A DNA stretch of 35,647 nucleotides from an uncultured Eubacteriales bacterium (GCA_900552475.1 USAC01000011.1:1-35647); one strand, 5' to 3'. Shown: positions 7,758 to 15,584, counted from the first letter of the stretch. Numbers and translations: made by a program. Notes: a model not told the origin generated them from the sequence alone.

Positions 7758-9023
7758 TCAGCGGCTCACCACGAGCCGTCCATCGGAGTAGACGGCGGTG
7801 ATGTTATGGCGGTGCATCATGTAGAGCGCGCGCTCGAACCGCTCCTGCACGGAGAGCGGGCGCGTCGGCTCCGGCAGGTCACCGTCGTCGACGACGATGG
7901 CGTGGAGCTTATCGCCCACGGCGAAGCCGCCGCCCGCGCCGAAGTAGCGGTGCCCGGCGGTCGTGCCGAGGTAGTACCCCTCCTCCACGGTGAGAAAATC
8001 GCCCTGCCAGCCGTCGAGTATCCGCCGCATCTTCGAGGCGCGGATGCTCATGGTGACGACCTTGTTCATCGCCAGCTGCGCGCCGCCCGCGATGTCCGAG
8101 CCGAGCGTGACCCGGACGCCCGCGTCGAGCAGGTGCCGCACGGGACAGACGCCCGAGATGATGTTGATGTTCGAGTCGGCGCAGTGGACGGCGACGACGC
8201 CGTGCTCGCGCATGGCGCGCAGCTCCTCGTCGTCGGAGTGGACGCAGTGCGCCATGAGGGTGTGGTCCTTCCACAGGCCGAATTTGTCATACGTCTCCCA
8301 GTACCGCGCGCAGCCGGGGCTGAGCTCGCGCACCCACGCGATCTCGTTCATGCTCTCGGAGAGGTGCGACTGGACATAGAGCCCGCGCTCGCGGGCAATC
8401 TTCCCGAGTTCTGCCATGAGCTCGTCGGTGCAGCTGGGGGTGAAGCGCGGGGTGATGATGGGCCTCACGTGTTCAAACCGGCACCCGTCCAGCCAGCGGA
8501 TTGTCTCGCGGACAGACTCCTCCGTTGTCTCCTCCAGAACGCCCGGCAGGGCGTTGCGGTCCATGTTCACCTTGCCGACATAGCCCGTGACCCCGGCGCG
8601 CTCAAGCTCCTCCATAAGAATCCACGTCGCCTCGGTGTGCAGTGACGAGAACATGCACACGCGCGTCGTGCCGTTTGTGATGAGGTCGCCTGCGAGCCGC
8701 CGGTAGACGCGGCGGGCATAGTCCGTGTCGGCAAAGCGCGCCTCGGTTTTGAAGGTGTAGGTGTTGAGCCAGTCGAGCAGCGGCAGATCCATCCCCATGC
8801 CGAGCATGGGATACTGCGGCGCGTGCAGGTGCATGTCCGCGAACGACTGCATCACGAGCGCGTTGCCGTAGTCGGTCACGGGGAGGGCGGCATACTGCGC
8901 GGGCTTTTCCCGCCACAGGCCGCGGATCGTGCCGTCCTCGAGGAGCATCCAGCCATGCTCGAGAATCTCCAGCCGGCCGAGCGCCGGGGCGTGAATTAGG
9001 TTGCCGTGAATGAGCTGCTGCAT
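7758..9023 (-). CDS. guaD: Guanine deaminase
   Basis: This is a zinc amidohydrolase converting guanine to xanthine and ammonia, the entry step of guanine catabolism. It has 421 residues. The N-terminal metal motif FADMHLHAPQYP (His65, His67) and the substrate-loop LPLLDWLNTYTFKTEARF are the hallmark of GuaD rather than of other amidohydrolases. Later come VQSHLSES, LMAHCVHSDDEEL and LGSDIAGG, which supply the remaining His and Asp ligands. Start ATG 9023 has AAGGAG eight bases upstream. The 170-base leader is a guanine riboswitch with a terminator, which independently supports the substrate. 8-oxoguanine is a possible alternative substrate. Confidence 0.95.
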   Translation of the reverse strand: MQQLIHGNLIHAPALGRLEILEHGWMLLEDGTIRGLWREKPAQYAALPVTDYGNALVMQSFADMHLHAPQYPMLGMGMDLPLLDWLNTYTFKTEARFADTDYARRVYRRLAGDLITNGTTRVCMFSSLHTEATWILMEELERAGVTGYVGKVNMDRNALPGVLEETTEESVRETIRWLDGCRFEHVRPIITPRFTPSCTDELMAELGKIARERGLYVQSHLSESMNEIAWVRELSPGCARYWETYDKFGLWKDHTLMAHCVHSDDEELRAMREHGVVAVHCADSNINIISGVCPVRHLLDAGVRVTLGSDIAGGAQLAMNKVVTMSIRASKMRRILDGWQGDFLTVEEGYYLGTTAGHRYFGAGGGFAVGDKLHAIVVDDGDLPEPTRPLSVQERFERALYMMHRHNITAVYSDGRLVVSR

Positions 9024-9046
9024 ATGAAAATCTCCTTTCCTTCAGC

Positions 9047-9091
9047 AAAAAAAGGCATTCCGCCGGCGGATTTTTCGCCCGGCAGAACACC
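9047..9091 (-). terminator. Riboswitch expression-platform terminator
   Basis: A 13-bp stem (9091-9079 with 9066-9054, including G-U pairs) with a 12-base loop is followed directly by seven U residues (9053-9047). Its 5' arm shares 9091-9088 with the 3' strand of aptamer helix P1, so the two structures compete. Confidence 0.85.
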
Positions 9092-9155
9092 CATAGCGGG
9101 GAAAAACGGTCCCCCGTAGAAACGTCCGCGCCATCTCCGCGGACCTATATGAGCA
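9088..9155 (-). promoter_or_regulatory. Guanine riboswitch aptamer (purine class)
   Basis: On the minus strand the leader shows every element of the purine aptamer. P1 pairs 9155-9148 with 9095-9088. J1/2 follows as AUAUAG. P2 is GUCCGC/GCGGAC, with GG in its loop for the kissing contact. The invariant J2/3 GUUUCUAC is at 9123-9116. P3 is GGGG/CCCC, with ACC in its loop. J3/1 ends in the specificity base C (9096), which pairs with guanine; adenine aptamers have U there. The U in GUUUCUAC that contacts the ligand is retained, which argues against 2'-deoxyguanosine or xanthine variants. An extra 7-bp hairpin (9159-9177) lies just upstream. Confidence 0.93.
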
Positions 9156-9199
9156 GGAGCTCCGCGCAGGGCGGAGCGGCCTTTCTTGCTTACTAATAC

Positions 9200-9228
9200 A
9201 GTATATCACATATTTCGCCCGGATGCAA
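9200..9228 (-). promoter_or_regulatory. Promoter of guaD
   Basis: TTGCAT (9228-9223), 17 bases and TATACT (9205-9200) place the start point near 9193, immediately ahead of the riboswitch. Confidence 0.7.
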
Positions 9229-9232
9229 GACG

Positions 9233-9261
9233 GCATATTGCACGCGGCGCGGGCATAGGCT
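9233..9261 (+). promoter_or_regulatory. Possible sigma-E type promoter of spoIIP
   Basis: GCATATT, 14 bases and CATAGGCT resemble the mother-cell sigma-E pattern (ATATT then CATACA-T), which drives spoIIP in Bacillus. The predicted start would be very close to the ribosome binding site at 9267-9273, so this is tentative. Confidence 0.3.
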
Positions 9262-9276
9262 TGTCTGAGGTGATCG

Positions 9277-10395
9277 ATGATGAAACAAAAGATTCTGCGA
9301 AGAACGCTGGCGGGTGCGCTCACGGCGGCGACGCTTTGGGCCGTGGCGGCGAGCGCGGGGAGCGAGAGCTTTACCGCGGCATGGGACGCCATGCGCGCGC
9401 GGCAGCCGCTCGCGCTGCTGCGCTGGGGCATCGGCGACTGGTTCGGGACGGACGGTCTGCCGCTCGAAACGCTCGTGGCGCTGGGGCAGTCGCCGCTGCT
9501 ACTCGCGGGGCGCAGGCAGGTCGCGGATCTGCTGGACGAGCCGGTCACGGACGGAACCGAGCCCGCGCCGGAGCCGGACGCGCCCCCGCCGCTCCCGCCG
9601 CTCACCGTGGAGACGGGTGACCTCGCCTTCCTCGATAACGGCGTCCCCGCGCAGACGGCGTCCGCTGCGTCGGGGAATTACGCGATGGTCGGGAGCGTCC
9701 CGATCAAGAACGCCTCGCGCCAGACGCTCGACACCGCGGCGCTCGCGGACGGCAGCTTTTCGGCGGCGCTCAGCGAGCAGGCGCCGCAGGTGCTCATCGT
9801 CCACACGCACGGGAGCGAGGCCTATACCATGCCCGCCGGGGAGGAGTATGCCGCGACGGGCTCGTTCCGCACGGACGACGCGACGCGCAGCGTCGTGCGC
9901 GTAGGCGACGAGATCGCGGCGGTGCTCTCGTCGTACGGCATCTCCGTCCTCCACGACCGGACGCTGCACGACAGCCCGAGCTACAACGGCGCGTACGCGC
10001 GCAGTCTCACCTCGATCGAGGGGTATCTGGAGAAGTATCCGTCGCTGAGCTTCGTGCTCGACGTCCACCGCGACGCCGTGCAGGACGCGTCCGGGCAGCA
10101 GTATAAGCTCGTCTCGCGCGAGGAGCCGCACGCCGCGCAGATCAGTCTCGTCATGGGCAGCGACCACGACCGCTGGCAGGACAACCTCCGTCTCGCCGTC
10201 GCCGTCGAGGAGCGGCTCATGCAGTCGTACCCGACGCTCATGCGGCCGATCACGCTGCGCAACTACAGCTATAACCAGAGCGTCTGCCCCGGCTCGATGC
10301 TCGTGGAGGTCGGCGCGGCGGGCAACTCCCTCGACGAGGCGATCTACGCCGCGCGGCTGTTCGCGGCGGGGCTGGCCGAGACGATCACGGCGTAG
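9277..10395 (+). CDS. spoIIP: Stage II sporulation protein P
   Basis: This is a membrane-anchored peptidoglycan amidase/endopeptidase that thins septal wall during engulfment with SpoIID and SpoIIM. It has 372 residues with an N-terminal anchor (about 6-28) and a Pro-rich linker near 93-110 (PEPDAPPPLPPL). The SpoIIP zinc-amidase domain shows VHTHGSEAYTMP, LDVHRDAV and VEVGAAGNSLDEA, which supply the His/Glu ligands. Tandem ATG codons at 9277 and 9280 follow GAGGTGA. The 3' end overlaps the convergent Nudix gene by 11 bases. Its presence and that of spo0A point to a spore former. Confidence 0.93.
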   Translation: MMKQKILRRTLAGALTAATLWAVAASAGSESFTAAWDAMRARQPLALLRWGIGDWFGTDGLPLETLVALGQSPLLLAGRRQVADLLDEPVTDGTEPAPEPDAPPPLPPLTVETGDLAFLDNGVPAQTASAASGNYAMVGSVPIKNASRQTLDTAALADGSFSAALSEQAPQVLIVHTHGSEAYTMPAGEEYAATGSFRTDDATRSVVRVGDEIAAVLSSYGISVLHDRTLHDSPSYNGAYARSLTSIEGYLEKYPSLSFVLDVHRDAVQDASGQQYKLVSREEPHAAQISLVMGSDHDRWQDNLRLAVAVEERLMQSYPTLMRPITLRNYSYNQSVCPGSMLVEVGAAGNSLDEAIYAARLFAAGLAETITA

Positions 10396-11011
10396 GCTCC
10401 GCGCAGAAGCGCTGGACGAGCCAGTCGGTGATGCGTGCCGTCAGCCCCCAGAGCGGGTGCGGCAGACCGCGGTAGACGGGCACCTCCATCTGCGCGCACT
10501 GCCAGCGGTAGTCCGCCGGGACGCCCGCCGCGTCATAGGGGAAGCTCTCGATCCCGACGGGGTCAAGCCGGTAGCGGTATACCTCCGGCGGATGGGTGCG
10601 CAGCCAGTCGATCGGGACGAGGAACGTATCGCGCACCTCGGCGGGGCTGCGGCTCATGTGCCCGAGCGCCGCGGCGTCCACCCGCGCGAGCACCGGATGC
10701 ATCAGGCACTCCGAGCGCAGATAGAGAAAGTCCAGCTCGCCGAGCACGGTGACGTCCTCCGGCGCAATGGCCAGCTCTTCCCACGTCTCGCGCAGGGCGC
10801 ACTGTACCGGCGTCTCGCTGGGCTCCATCCGCCCGCCGGGGAAGCACACCTCCGCCGCGTGGTGGCGCAGGTTCTGCGCCCGCACCTCATAGAGCAGGTG
10901 CAGCCCGGCGGGCCGCTCGATCAGCGGGACGAGGACGGCGAATTCCGCCCGCGCCTGCTGCAGCGTAGGGCGGTATCCGCATAGCCGATCCTGGAAATCC
11001 TGAATAGTCAT
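10385..11011 (-). CDS. Nudix hydrolase, CoA diphosphatase type
   Basis: The family probably cleaves coenzyme A or acyl-CoA to 3',5'-ADP and phosphopantetheine. The protein has 208 residues. The Nudix box lies at 60-82, GRMEPSETPVQCALRETWEE, with Gly60, Glu66 and the metal-binding REx2EE; the late Gly of the box is Ala. Just before it, LLYEVRAQNLRHHAAEVCFP corresponds to the LLxxRSxxLRxHxGEVxFPGG signature (UPF0035/NudL), which marks CoA-specific members. ATG 11011 has GAGGGGG upstream and a good promoter at 11048-11076. Substrate is inferred from the signature. Confidence 0.88.
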   Translation of the reverse strand: MTIQDFQDRLCGYRPTLQQARAEFAVLVPLIERPAGLHLLYEVRAQNLRHHAAEVCFPGGRMEPSETPVQCALRETWEELAIAPEDVTVLGELDFLYLRSECLMHPVLARVDAAALGHMSRSPAEVRDTFLVPIDWLRTHPPEVYRYRLDPVGIESFPYDAAGVPADYRWQCAQMEVPVYRGLPHPLWGLTARITDWLVQRFCAEPTP

Positions 11012-11047
11012 ATGGCCCCCTCTTTTCGATGGTTCTCTATGTTAATT

Positions 11048-11076
11048 AGTATAGCACGGAGCGCTCATGCCTGCAA
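11048..11076 (-). promoter_or_regulatory. Promoter of the Nudix gene
   Basis: TTGCAG (11076-11071), 17 bases and TATACT (11053-11048) give a leader of about 30 bases. Confidence 0.65.
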
Positions 11077-11189
11077 TGAGTTATCGGAAAATCGTTTAAA
11101 ATTGACAGACGCAGACTTTTTTCGCCGGGGAACATCGGGAAATACGGGAGCGCGTCGAAAACTCCTTGTACGGATTCTACAAAATAGCC

Positions 11190-11218
11190 TTGAAAACACT
11201 GTCCGTTCATGCTATTTT
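11190..11218 (+). promoter_or_regulatory. Promoter of spo0A
   Basis: TTGAAA (11190-11195), 17 bases and TATTTT (11213-11218). About 30 bases upstream, GCGTCGAAA (11152-11160) resembles a 0A-box half (TGTCGAA), so autoregulation is conceivable but weakly supported. Confidence 0.5.
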
Positions 11219-11297
11219 ATACACAGCACAAGCGACAAAGGGAGAGTTTGTTGCAAATCAGGCGCTGCTAAAAAATCGTAAAGAGGGAAGAGATGGA

Positions 11298-12062
11298 ATG
11301 AACAATAAAACGAGAATTATCCTCGCCGACCCCAGCGAGGAGTTCCGTATCCTGATGCGTCAGGTCATGGAACAGGAGGGGGATTTCGAGGTCATCGGGA
11401 GCACCGGGAGCGGTGCCGAAGCGATGGAGCTTGTCGCCTCACGTCAGCCGGATGTGCTGGTGACGGAGGTCGTCCTGCCAGAGCTGGACGGCTTCGCGCT
11501 GCTGCGCCGGGTCAAGGAGCTGCCCCACCCGCCCCAGGTGGTGGTCGTCTCCGCGTTCTGCTCACAGCGCACGGTGCGCGAGGCGGCGGAGCTGGGCGTT
11601 CACTTCTTCCTGCCCAAGCCCTGCAGCGAGCAGTCCCTGCTCGAGCGCATCCGGGAGGCGGTACACCCGGTAAACCCGGACGAGCGCGGTGAGTTCCCCG
11701 CCGCGCTCGAGGGAATCGTCACCGCGATGATCCATGAGATCGGTGTACCTGCGCACATCAAGGGCTATCAGTACCTACGCGAGGCGATTATGATTGCCGT
11801 GGGCGACATGGATGTCATCAACGCCGTGACAAAGGTGCTCTATCCCGAGGTGGCGCACCGATTCTCCACCACGCCGAGCCGCGTCGAGCGCGCCATCCGC
11901 CACGCCATCGAGGTCGCGTGGGACCGCGGGGACCTCGAAACGCTCCAGAAGTACTTTGGCTACACCGTCAACAGCGCAAAGGGTAAGCCCACCAACAGCG
12001 AGTTCATCGCCATGATCGCCGACCGCATTCAGCTGCGGCTGAAGCAGCAGAGACGCGCCTGA
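11298..12062 (+). CDS. spo0A: Sporulation master regulator Spo0A, Asp-to-Glu variant
   Basis: This is the response regulator that commits cells to sporulation. It has 254 residues. The C-terminal DNA-binding domain is canonical (MIHEIGVPAHIKGYQYLREA, RVERAIRHAIEVAW, KPTNSEFIAMIADR). The receiver domain aligns well, but the phosphoacceptor position reads PDVLVTEVVLPELDG. Glu57 (GAG, 11466-11468) stands where Spo0A has Asp, and the acidic pair is Asp11-Pro12 rather than Asp-Asp. Ser85 and Lys107 of the switch remain. The protein is thus predicted not to be phosphorylated in the normal way, or to be constitutively active as a phosphomimic (inference). I chose ATG 11298 after AGAGGGAAG; the family starts here. 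Confidence 0.95.
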   Translation: MNNKTRIILADPSEEFRILMRQVMEQEGDFEVIGSTGSGAEAMELVASRQPDVLVTEVVLPELDGFALLRRVKELPHPPQVVVVSAFCSQRTVREAAELGVHFFLPKPCSEQSLLERIREAVHPVNPDERGEFPAALEGIVTAMIHEIGVPAHIKGYQYLREAIMIAVGDMDVINAVTKVLYPEVAHRFSTTPSRVERAIRHAIEVAWDRGDLETLQKYFGYTVNSAKGKPTNSEFIAMIADRIQLRLKQQRRA

Positions 12063-12100
12063 CTCTGCCGCAGTGACCGTGCAGAGGAAGAAAGGAATAT

Positions 12101-12155
12101 GTGCGCAGCGGTACAGCTGCTCTCCAAGAGGGCAACTGTCCCGCTGTGCTTTTTT
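12101..12155 (+). terminator. Terminator of spo0A
   Basis: A long imperfect hairpin (GCGCAGCGG pairing with CCGCTGTGC, extended inward to CTCT-CCA-AGAG) is followed by six T residues at 12150-12155. Confidence 0.75.
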
Positions 12156-12197
12156 GGCTTCACCAAAGGAAGGGCTTTGCTCTTTGGTGAGCAGGAC

Positions 12198-12887
12198 TCA
12201 CAGCATGGCGTAGAGAGCCTCGTAGGCATCCTTGAGCTGGCCGACGCGGTCGATCAGGCCGAGCTGCACCGCTTCCTCGCCGTAGACGACCGTGCCGACA
12301 TCGCTCGCCATGTCGTTTCCATGCAACATCAACTCGCGGAACTTCTCCTCGCTGATGCGGCTGCTGCGCGCGACGAAGCGGACGATGCTCTCCTGCAGGC
12401 GGGTGAAGTACTGGTACGTCTGCGGCGCGGCGATCATCATGCCGGTCATGCGCACGGGGTGGATCGTCATGGATGCCGACGGCGCAATCATCGTCACGCG
12501 GCCGCTCACGGCGAGCGGGATACCGATGGAATGCCCGCCGCCGAGCACAAGCGTGACGGTCGGCTTCGTCATCCCGGCGATGAGCTCGGCAATGGCGAGC
12601 CCCGCCTCAATGTCGCCGCCGACGGTGTTGAGCAGGAGCAGCACGCCGTCGACGTCCTCGGACTGCTCCAGCCCCGCGAGCAGCGGCAGGACATGCTCAT
12701 ATTTTGTCGTTTTCGTGCCCTGCGGCGCGGCGCAGTGGCCCTCGATCTGGCCGATGATGGTGAGACAGTGGATCGTGCCGCGGCTATTGCGCACAACGGT
12801 CGAGCCCATGTCGACCAGCAGCTGCTTCGGCGCGTCGGCGGGTTGCTCCTCCGCACCGGTGTTTGTGGGTTTCGTCTCCTCGTACAT
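12198..12887 (-). CDS. ClpP-like serine protease, TepA family
   Basis: This is a cytoplasmic ClpP-fold protease of 229 residues, related to Bacillus TepA/YmfB. The fold motifs are NTVGGDIEAGLAIAELI and the nucleophile segment GGGHSIGIPLAVSG (Ser120). A catalytic His at 143 follows (TIHPVRMTG). The insertion and loop pattern (QIEGHCAAPQGTKTTKYEH) is that of the TepA branch and not of housekeeping ClpP. ATG 12887 has AGGAGG seven bases upstream; a longer reading into the repeat region is not supported. It is convergent with spo0A. The target is unknown. Confidence 0.88.
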   Translation of the reverse strand: MYEETKPTNTGAEEQPADAPKQLLVDMGSTVVRNSRGTIHCLTIIGQIEGHCAAPQGTKTTKYEHVLPLLAGLEQSEDVDGVLLLLNTVGGDIEAGLAIAELIAGMTKPTVTLVLGGGHSIGIPLAVSGRVTMIAPSASMTIHPVRMTGMMIAAPQTYQYFTRLQESIVRFVARSSRISEEKFRELMLHGNDMASDVGTVVYGEEAVQLGLIDRVGQLKDAYEALYAML

Positions 12888-12940
12888 AGGCGTCCTCCTG
12901 TTTGCGTTTGGCTTAGCATGTGCGGCTTGTGCGGGGATTA

Positions 12941-13344
12941 TTCGACCTCCGGCGGGTACGTTTCTTTCTTCGGCGAAAGATTGGAATCTGTTATAGCATG
13001 CACTACACGTCCGGGAGTGCAATGCAAGGGGCCTAAAATGCAGGATCGTCTCTGCGTTTGCGCCGCTGACGGTGCAAAATTTCCGGTACATGCTCTTTGC
13101 GATTTGGCAGCGCCCATGTGCCCCGCCGCGTTCGTCCGGACCGCCCCTTCCAACCTCTGTAGGGGCCGGCGTCCTCGACGGTCCGAACAAAAGGAGCACT
13201 GTCTCCTATATTTCATAATGTGAGCGGCAGCGGCGCAGAAGGGGAGACGATACATAGCTCTTAGGCCACGTCCAATCGAAAACCTATTTGGTGACTTTCT
13301 GTGCGGGCAGAAAGTTACCAGCCGGAGGCAGAGCCAGCCGATTC
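12941..13344. repeat. MITE-like non-coding repeat, copy A
   Basis: The ends are inverted copies of a shared terminus. The left has CCTCCGGCGGGTACGTTTCT. The right ends with AGAAAGTTACCAGCCGGAGG, then AGCCGATTC. Inside, 13024-13080 and the inverted segment 13157-13255 are both related to 30033-30149 of copy B, so the whole element is a large imperfect inverted repeat. It encodes nothing recognisable and is probably mobilised in trans, if mobile. Confidence 0.75.
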
Positions 13345-13401
13345 AAAATCCGACCGACGCATACTTCGCCCGCATTTTTCAAAACCTTTACAAAACGCCC
13401 C

Positions 13402-13430
13402 TTTTCTTTCCCAGCCGCGCGCGGTATAAT
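13402..13430 (+). promoter_or_regulatory. Promoter of the HAD-cupin genes
   Basis: TATAAT at 13425-13430 with a poor -35 (TTTTCT) 17 bases upstream. It lies 45 bases ahead of the HAD start. Confidence 0.5.
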
Positions 13431-13474
13431 ATGAACGGACATACAGAGAGTCTAACGGACAAAAAGGAGGCAGC

Positions 13475-14260
13475 ATGGAAGAACTGAGAAAAAAGCAGGG
13501 CTTTATCTGCGATATGGACGGCGTAATCTACCACGGCAACAAGCTCCTGCCCGGTGTGAAGGAGTTTGTGGACTGGCTCTATGCCGAAAAGAAGAACTTT
13601 CTCTTCCTGACGAACTCGTCTGAGCGCTCGCCCAAGGAGCTACAGCAGAAGCTGCGGCGCATGGGACTTGAGGTCGACGAGAGCCATTTCTATACGAGCG
13701 CGCTCGCCACCGCGCGCTTCATCAGCAGCCAGGCTCCCGGCTGCAGCGCCTATGTGATCGGCGGGGCGGGGCTGATTATGGCGCTGCACGACGCGGGCAT
13801 CACCATGAACGATGTCGACCCCGACTATGTCATCATCGGCGAGGGCAACAACTATAACTATGAAAACATCGTTAAGGCCGTCCAGCTCGTGCTCAAGGGC
13901 GCGCGCCTGATCGGCACGAACAGCGACCTGACCGGCCCATCCGAGGAGGGGCTGATCCCCGCCTGCCGCGCGATGATCGCGCCGATCGAGATGGCGACGG
14001 GGCAGACGGCCTATTTCGTCGGCAAGCCCAACCCGCTCATGATGCGCACCGGCCTGCGCATTCTCGGCGTCCACTCGGAGGATGCCGCCATGATCGGCGA
14101 CCGCATGGATACCGATATGGTCGCCGGGATCGAGACGGGCCTTGATACGGTGCTCGTCCTCTCGGGCGTCACCGGCCGCCATGATATTTCCAAGTTCCCC
14201 TACCGTCCGCGGCTCGTTCTCAACGGCGTGGGCGACATCCCCGGTCCGGTCGGGGCATAA
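13475..14260 (+). CDS. HAD-IIA family phosphatase (NagD-like)
   Basis: This is a cytoplasmic sugar- or nucleotide-phosphate phosphatase of 261 residues. Motif I is ICDMDGVIYHG (nucleophile Asp13, acid Asp15). Motif II is FLTNSSERSP. The C2 cap lies between (YVIGGAGLIMAL). GKPNPLMM supplies the motif III lysine, and motif IV is IGDRMDTDMVAG. This order is typical of the NagD/AraL/PGP branch. AAGGAGG precedes ATG 13475. The cupin gene follows after about 50 bases, probably on the same transcript. The substrate cannot be told from sequence. Confidence 0.92.
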   Translation: MEELRKKQGFICDMDGVIYHGNKLLPGVKEFVDWLYAEKKNFLFLTNSSERSPKELQQKLRRMGLEVDESHFYTSALATARFISSQAPGCSAYVIGGAGLIMALHDAGITMNDVDPDYVIIGEGNNYNYENIVKAVQLVLKGARLIGTNSDLTGPSEEGLIPACRAMIAPIEMATGQTAYFVGKPNPLMMRTGLRILGVHSEDAAMIGDRMDTDMVAGIETGLDTVLVLSGVTGRHDISKFPYRPRLVLNGVGDIPGPVGA

Positions 14261-14312
14261 AAAGCAGAAAATCAGCGGGGCGCAGGCTCCGCAGCAGGAG
14301 GTTGTTTTTCCC

Positions 14313-14642
14313 ATGAACGGCATGAAAAACATCGACAAATCCACGGTTCTCAGGCTCAAGGAGCAGGTCGCCTACCAGCCCGGTCAGGTCGTCAGCCGCA
14401 CGCTTGCGCAGAACGACGCGCTGAGCGTCACGCTCTTCTCCTTCGACAAGGATGAGGAGATCAGCACGCACGCCTCCGGCGGCGACGCGTTCGTCACCTG
14501 CCTGGACGGCGTCGGCCGCATCACGATCGACGGCGTTCCCTACGAGCTGCACGAGGGCGACTCCATCGTGATGCCCGCGGGGCATCCCCACGCGGTCTAC
14601 GGGCAGGAGCAGTTCAAGATGCTGCTGGTTGTTGTGTTTTAA
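14313..14642 (+). CDS. Small cupin-domain protein
   Basis: This is a single-domain beta-barrel of 109 residues. Cupin motif 1 is degenerate (ISTHASGGDAFVTCLDGVG, with His then Asp in place of HxH...E). Motif 2 is intact in form (HEGDSIVMPAGHPHAVYG). A metal site with fewer ligands than usual is likely; the role may be sugar or small-molecule binding. AGGAGG lies 11 bases before ATG 14313; ATG 14322 is an alternative. It is followed immediately by a strong terminator. Confidence 0.85.
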   Translation: MNGMKNIDKSTVLRLKEQVAYQPGQVVSRTLAQNDALSVTLFSFDKDEEISTHASGGDAFVTCLDGVGRITIDGVPYELHEGDSIVMPAGHPHAVYGQEQFKMLLVVVF

Positions 14643-14652
14643 CGTAAGACGG

Positions 14653-14694
14653 GACATCCCCCGCCGGGGCTTTCGCCGGCGGGGGATGTTTTTT
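14653..14694 (+). terminator. Strong terminator after the cupin gene
   Basis: A 14-bp stem ACATCCCCCGCCGG/CCGGCGGGGGATGT is followed by TTTTT and ends the HAD-cupin unit. Confidence 0.9.
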
Positions 14695-14730
14695 GTGTGG
14701 GTGCAGTGTTTTAACGGAGAATGGGTGATT

Positions 14731-14771
14731 GAATCGGCTTGTCCGTGCCGGAGGAACAAACAAGCCGACTC
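14731..14771. repeat. Short degenerate copy of the MITE-like repeat
   Basis: GAATCGGCTTGT and ACAAGCCGACTC form 12-base inverted ends around a short GTGCCGGAGG core. These are the same terminal words as in the large repeats. Confidence 0.6.
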
Positions 14772-14780
14772 AGGTATAAG

Positions 14781-14817
14781 CAAACACCCGGAAAGCCGAG
14801 CACTTTCCGGGTGTTTG
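14781..14817 (-). terminator. Terminator of the RelQ gene
   Basis: CAAACACCCGGAAAG and CTTTCCGGGTGTTTG form a perfect 15-bp stem with a 7-base loop, just past the stop codon. The T-tract is short and mostly within the stem. Confidence 0.65.
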
Positions 14818-14819
14818 TA

Positions 14820-15506
14820 TTACGCGTGGTATTCCGGTTCGTTGCCGAGGTAGATGTCCTGCATCTCGCGGTCGACCTCGCTGATGGCCTCGGAGCACAG
14901 GCGCAGGCGCGCGGCATCGGCCTCCGAGAAGTCGCGCTCGGACTTGTAGCGCAGCTCGTGCTCGAGACTGGCCCACATGTCCATCGCGATGGTGCGCAGC
15001 TGGATCTCCACCGGCAGGTGGAGCGTCCCCTCCGAGATGACGATCGGCACCTCGACAATCAGATGCAGGCTCCGGTAGCCCGAGGGCTTCGGCTCTTTGA
15101 TGTAGTCCGACTCGCGGATGACGTGGTACGACTCCGACCGGGTCAGCAGGCTGCGCAGATAGTAGATATCGTCCAGATAGTTGCAGATGACGCGGATTCC
15201 GGCCACATCCTGAATGTGCGCGTAGATATTGTCGATGGTCAGCTCATAGCCGCGGCGCTTGAGCTTTTTCTCGATGCTGTCGAGCGACTTGATTCGGTAT
15301 TCGATGTGGTGGATGGGGGAGTGGTCGTTGAGCGAGCAGAACTCCTCATCCAGAATTTCCATCTGGGTCACGGCCACCTTCAGCGCACTGCGGTACAGAT
15401 GGTTCACCCGCACCATTCCCTGAGCCAGCTCAAGCTGCTGCTCCGAAACCCCGACCGTCGGGCGGATGTCCTTGAGACGGATATCGCGGGTGGTTTCGAT
15501 CATCAT
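14820..15506 (-). CDS. Small alarmone synthetase (GTP pyrophosphokinase, RelQ type)
   Basis: This enzyme transfers pyrophosphate from ATP to GDP or GTP to make (p)ppGpp. The product has 228 residues and is synthetase-only, without HD hydrolase or regulatory domains. Motifs: HIEYRIKSLDSIEKKLKRR, IQDVAGIRVIC, EPKPSGYRSLHLIVEVP and EIQLRTIAMDMWASLEHELR. The C-terminal helices that form the RelQ tetramer are present. Tandem ATG codons at 15506 and 15503 follow AAGGAGG. It is monocistronic, with its own promoter and terminator. Confidence 0.93.
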   Translation of the reverse strand: MMIETTRDIRLKDIRPTVGVSEQQLELAQGMVRVNHLYRSALKVAVTQMEILDEEFCSLNDHSPIHHIEYRIKSLDSIEKKLKRRGYELTIDNIYAHIQDVAGIRVICNYLDDIYYLRSLLTRSESYHVIRESDYIKEPKPSGYRSLHLIVEVPIVISEGTLHLPVEIQLRTIAMDMWASLEHELRYKSERDFSEADAARLRLCSEAISEVDREMQDIYLGNEPEYHA

Positions 15507-15534
15507 GGCGTTCCCTCCTTGTGAAGTCCCTGCC

Positions 15535-15563
15535 ATCATACCACGAGAGTATGTCCATGTCAT
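15535..15563 (-). promoter_or_regulatory. Promoter of the RelQ gene
   Basis: ATGACA (15563-15558), 17 bases and TATGAT (15540-15535) with an upstream TGG that gives an extended -10. Confidence 0.6.
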
Positions 15564-15584
15564 GAACAACCCGCCCGATTTGGC

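Larger units (their letters stand above)
12888..13474. other. 587-base gene-free stretch upstream of tepA and the HAD gene
   Basis: It holds the tepA ribosome binding site, a MITE-like palindromic repeat (12941-13344) and the HAD-gene promoter. Frames found in it arise from the repeat and have no recognisable product. Confidence 0.7.

Noticed and set aside
11101..11130. TTGACA at 11102-11107 as the spo0A -35
   Set aside because: No acceptable -10 lies 16-18 bases downstream; the pair at 11190-11218 is better placed.
12938..13255. 105-codon minus-strand frame
   Set aside because: It lies wholly inside repeat copy A, has no ribosome binding site and no recognisable product.
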